DNA from: JAICLV01 sp036380925
Lineage (GTDB): Bacteria > Actinomycetota > Actinomycetes > Acidothermales > Acidothermaceae
DNA length: 36,847 nucleotides
NCBI GenBank assembly: GCA_036380925.1
Contig: DASVDW010000099.1
Coordinates: forward strand, 1 to 36,847
Reading direction: 5' to 3'
Shown here piece by piece: positions 34,408 through 36,847 of this stretch. Below the pieces are notes generated by a model. The model was not told the origin of the DNA. It did no database searches and saw nothing but the letters and a program-made list of their open reading frames with translations. Every line of letters starts with the position of its first letter. Position 1 is the first letter of the stretch. Position numbers and translations under genes: made by a program.

Positions 34408-34422
34408 CATCTCCTCCGCCCG

Positions 34423-35889
34423 CTATGCCTGCTGGCGAGCTCGCGACAGCGCGTCGACAGCGGCGCCCACCAACAGATATCCGCCGGTGATGACGTACTG
34501 ATACGACGCGCCGATGCCCGGGTGCAGCTGCAGACCGTTGGGGATGATCGCGATCACCAAGCCACCGAGAACGGCGTCGCGGATCCGGCCGCGGCCACCG
34601 AACAGCGAGGTTCCGCCGATGACCGCGGCGCCGACCGCGAACAGCAGGGTGTTGCCCGCGCCCGCGTCGGCCGGCACGCCGCCCTGTTTGGACGCCAAGA
34701 CGACACCGCCGATGCCCGCGAGCGTGGTGGAGATGGCAAACGCGGCGATCCGCATCCTAGGGACGTCGATACCAGCGCGCCGGGCCGCTTCGGCGTTGCC
34801 GCCAGCGGCGTACAGGTGGCGGCCGAAGCTCGTCTTCGACAGCAGCAGCGTCATGGCGACGAACACCACGAGAATCAGCGGGACGACCCATGGCACACCG
34901 CGAATCGGGTTGCCCTTGTTGGGGTTGCGGTTCTCGTTGAGGAAGTAGACCGCCAAGGCGCCAAGGACGAGCAGCACCACGAGTTGCGTGCCGAGGACGC
35001 TCATCGGCGCGGCAGGCAGCTGCTCCGCCCGCCGACGCAACGACCGGTAAATGACGAACACGCCGTAGCCGCCGACGAAGACCACCAGCAGCACCCAGCC
35101 CCAGGCCGGCGAGATGTTCGAGTTCTCGATCGCGTTGATGTGCTTGAACTGTTGCGTGGGGATCGCGTTACCGGCGCCGAGGAACTGGATCAAGACGCCC
35201 TGCCACGCGAGGAACAAGGCGAGGGTCACCACGAACGACGGGATCTTCACCCGCGCGACGAGAAAGCCGGTCAACACGCCGATCGCGGTTCCGGTGGTGA
35301 CGGCGAGGAGCATGGCGAGGATCTGGTTGCTGCCCAGGTGCGTCGTCAAGATGACGATCCCGAACGCCACGAATGCGACCGCCCACCACATCCGCTGCCA
35401 GGCTGCGATCAATAGCCCGACCACCATGCACACGATGTACGCGCCGAACATGCCGCCTTTGAGCTGCGACGCGATGTCGCCGTGGTGGTTGACCGCGATC
35501 GCCATGCCGGCGGAGGACAAGCCCGCCGCCGTGCCTGCGGCGAGGTCGATCTCGCCGAGCAGTAGGACGAAGACCAGACCCATGGCGATGAAGATGATGG
35601 GGCCGGCCTGCGTGACGACGTTGGCCATGTTGCCCTTGGTCATGAACACCTTCGTCGTCATGGTGAACACCACCAGGAGGACGATCAGACCGAGAAAGGC
35701 CGGCAGGCCGCCGACTTCGCCGCCCTTGACGCGCGCGAAGTAGTTGGTGACCGCTTGCTTGAGGGTGGCCGCGCCGACGTCACCCGAGAAGTCGCCGCGC
35801 GCCGCCGGCGTAGCCGTGGCGGTCGGCGTCTCGGGGATGTCGGTCGCCTTGGGGGCGACGCTCTGGTCGCCCGAGATGTCCTGGCTCAT
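34423..35889 (-). CDS. Sugar ABC transporter permease, XylH/RbsC-like
   Basis: Membrane subunit of a CUT2-type monosaccharide importer, 488 residues. About 60 hydrophilic N-terminal residues (rich in Thr, Ala, Pro, Asp) precede the first helix (LPAFLGLIVLLVVFTM). The family motif LLLGEIDLAAGTAAGL follows, then IPSFVVTLALFLAWQG and SKTSFGRHLYAAGGNAEAARRAGI. The length exceeds the usual 390-430 because of the N-terminal extension and extra mid-protein hydrophobic segments (about 150-185). XylH-type permeases are typically longer than RbsC, which favours a xylose-like substrate, but that is tentative. ATG 35889 has AGGA at spacing about 8. It is 10 nt downstream of the ATPase gene. Confidence 0.92.
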   Translation of the reverse strand: MSQDISGDQSVAPKATDIPETPTATATPAARGDFSGDVGAATLKQAVTNYFARVKGGEVGGLPAFLGLIVLLVVFTMTTKVFMTKGNMANVVTQAGPIIFIAMGLVFVLLLGEIDLAAGTAAGLSSAGMAIAVNHHGDIASQLKGGMFGAYIVCMVVGLLIAAWQRMWWAVAFVAFGIVILTTHLGSNQILAMLLAVTTGTAIGVLTGFLVARVKIPSFVVTLALFLAWQGVLIQFLGAGNAIPTQQFKHINAIENSNISPAWGWVLLVVFVGGYGVFVIYRSLRRRAEQLPAAPMSVLGTQLVVLLVLGALAVYFLNENRNPNKGNPIRGVPWVVPLILVVFVAMTLLLSKTSFGRHLYAAGGNAEAARRAGIDVPRMRIAAFAISTTLAGIGGVVLASKQGGVPADAGAGNTLLFAVGAAVIGGTSLFGGRGRIRDAVLGGLVIAIIPNGLQLHPGIGASYQYVITGGYLLVGAAVDALSRARQQA

Positions 35890-35899
35890 GTCCCTTTTC

Positions 35900-36685
35900 C
35901 TATGCGCTCTCGGCCGCCGTGGAGGGCGCCAGACCGATGCTTCCGGATCGCCCCGCGGTGATGAGTTCGACGACCTGCGCGTGCGTGACCTCGCTCGCCT
36001 TGACCTCGCCCGCGATTCGGCCCAGGTAGAGGGCAGTCACCCGGTCGGCCACCTGCATCACGTCGTTCATGTTGTGGGAGATCAAGATGACGCCGTGACC
36101 GGCGTCGGCGAGCCGGCGAACCAGGTCGAGCACCTGCTTGGTCTGCGCCACGCCGAGCGCGGCGGTCGGCTCGTCGAGGACGACGACGCGGTTGTTCCAC
36201 AGCACCGCTTTGGCGATCGCAACGGTTTGCCGCTGGCCGCCGGACAGGCTGGCCACCACCTGGCGCACCGACGACACGGTGCGCACCGACAGGCCGGCCA
36301 GCGTCGCGCGGGCGCGCTTCTCCATCGACGACTCGTCGAGGTTGCGGAACGGCCGCTTGCGTTGCTCGCGGCCGAGGAACATGTTTTGGACGATGTCGAG
36401 GTTGTCGCACAACGCGAGGTCTTGGTACACGAACTCGATGCCCAGGGCGGCGGCTTCGCGCGGGCCGTGGATGTGCACCAGCTCGCCGTCGATGAGGATC
36501 TCGCCGCTGTCGATCGGATAGATGCCGGCGAGGCACTTGATGAGCGTGGTCTTGCCGGCCCCGTTGTCACCGACCAGCGCCATGACCTCGCCTGGGTAGA
36601 CGTTGAAGTCAACGTCGTGGAGGACGTGCACCGGGCCGAAGCTCTTGTTGATGCCCTTCATCTGAAGGATGGGTGTGTCGCTCAC
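35900..36685 (-). CDS. Sugar ABC transporter ATP-binding protein, XylG-like (single domain)
   Basis: This nucleotide-binding subunit pairs with the adjacent permease. At 261 residues it has one ABC domain, unlike the fused double RbsA/XylG of enterobacteria, so it should act as a homodimer. Walker A is GDNGAGKTT (39-47), the Q-loop is VYQDLALCDNLD, the signature is LSGGQRQ (147-153), Walker B is VVVLDEP (167-173) and the switch His is 204 in LISHNM. GTG 36685 is chosen because the family begins SDTPILQMKGINKSFG; GAGGAG lies 11 nt upstream, slightly far. The gene order predicts a periplasmic binding-protein gene just beyond the right edge. Confidence 0.93.
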   Translation of the reverse strand: MSDTPILQMKGINKSFGPVHVLHDVDFNVYPGEVMALVGDNGAGKTTLIKCLAGIYPIDSGEILIDGELVHIHGPREAAALGIEFVYQDLALCDNLDIVQNMFLGREQRKRPFRNLDESSMEKRARATLAGLSVRTVSSVRQVVASLSGGQRQTVAIAKAVLWNNRVVVLDEPTAALGVAQTKQVLDLVRRLADAGHGVILISHNMNDVMQVADRVTALYLGRIAGEVKASEVTHAQVVELITAGRSGSIGLAPSTAAESA

Positions 36686-36753
36686 CGGGGTGGATTCTCC
36701 TCGTGTAGTCACAAGCGCGCGAGGGGTGCGCGACTCGACCATAGGCTTGCCTG

Positions 36754-36767
36754 CTCGCGGGCGCGAG
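36754..36767. promoter_or_regulatory. 14-bp inverted repeat upstream of the sugar ATPase gene
   Basis: CTCGCG-GG-CGCGAG is a perfect dyad about 70 bp before the GTG on the minus strand. It is a candidate operator, though simple GC dyads are frequent in such DNA. Confidence 0.25.
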
Positions 36768-36807
36768 ACGTTCCGCCATGCCGAAACGGCGAGCAGCCGA
36801 CACAGTT

Positions 36808-36841
36808 GGTGGCGCGGGCGGGCGGGCCCGGCCGCGCCACC
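36808..36841 (-). terminator. 10-bp stem-loop at the right edge
   Basis: GGTGGCGCGG (36808-36817) pairs perfectly with CCGCGCCACC (36832-36841) around 14 nt. Its position upstream of the sugar ATPase gene suggests a terminator or attenuator behind an upstream gene outside the window, as seen after the peptide-binding-protein gene. Confidence 0.5.
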
Positions 36842-36847
36842 CCCGTC

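Larger units (their letters stand above)
36686..36847. other. Non-coding right end
   Basis: No convincing gene is visible in the last 162 bp. The only frame (36609-36803, minus) overlaps the ATPase start and has no family features. The region holds the two inverted repeats described and a TATGGT -10-like hexamer on the minus strand (36743-36738) without a -35. Confidence 0.5.

Noticed and set aside
36609..36803. 64-codon minus-strand frame at the right edge
   Set aside because: It overlaps the ATPase start in another frame, has no Shine-Dalgarno and no similarity that I recognise.

Overview
This window is a GC-rich chromosomal segment from an actinobacterium (Actinomycetota). Four gene families point there: WhiA, the RNA-polymerase-binding protein RbpA, the glucose-6-phosphate dehydrogenase assembly protein OpcA, and a mycothiol-dependent maleylpyruvate-isomerase-family protein. 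The gene order uvrA-uvrC-rapZ-yvcK-whiA-gap-pgk-tpiA ... secG-rbpA ... pgl-opcA-zwf-pgi-tal-tkt | ctaB is the conserved actinobacterial core arrangement. I cannot name a genus from the sequence alone. No tRNA, rRNA, insertion sequence, CRISPR array or phage gene was seen, and no gene-free stretch exceeds 300 bases (the longest are 287 bp before gap and 265 bp inside the peptide-transport operon).

Region 1 (1-7435) is nucleotide excision repair. It holds the 3' end of uvrB, a possible 28-residue Cys-rich peptide, two opposite-strand enzymes (metallo-beta-lactamase fold; DinB/maleylpyruvate-isomerase fold), then uvrA and uvrC. The uvrA promoter region carries a good match, with exact spacing, to the actinobacterial LexA-independent DNA-damage (PafBC-type) promoter. 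Region 2 (7432-10393) is the overlapping rapZ-yvcK-whiA cluster; RapZ has an unusual Gly/Pro-rich insertion. Region 3 (10601-13710) is lower glycolysis (gap-pgk-tpiA), preceded by helically phased tandem repeats.

Region 4 (13722-20193) is a complete five-gene dipeptide/oligopeptide ABC importer: lipoprotein, two permeases, two ATPases. It lies between tpiA and secG. It has a palindromic operator candidate, a structured leader, and a 14-bp perfect hairpin after the binding-protein gene that should set subunit stoichiometry. Region 5 (20233-23565) holds secG, rbpA and a divergent regulator/drug-efflux pair (MmyB-type XRE regulator and DHA2-type MFS transporter).

Region 6 (23557-31963, minus strand) is a tightly coupled pentose-phosphate operon, tkt-tal-pgi-zwf-opcA-pgl. 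Four of its five junctions overlap by 1-4 nt. Its leader carries four 10-bp tandem repeats immediately before tkt, and OpcA has a long repeat-bearing, lysine-rich histone-H1-like tail. Region 7 (32186-36847) has ctaB (heme O synthase), divergent from tkt, then a minus-strand sugar ABC system: XylG-like ATPase, XylH-like permease and a ROK-family repressor. Its binding-protein gene is probably just beyond the right edge.

Most of the window is well-known housekeeping DNA. The unusual material is in low-complexity insertions of two regulatory or accessory proteins (RapZ, OpcA), in three sets of tandem or palindromic elements before central-carbon or transport operons, and in a possible unannotated small peptide. 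I found no wholly new multi-gene system and do not claim one.
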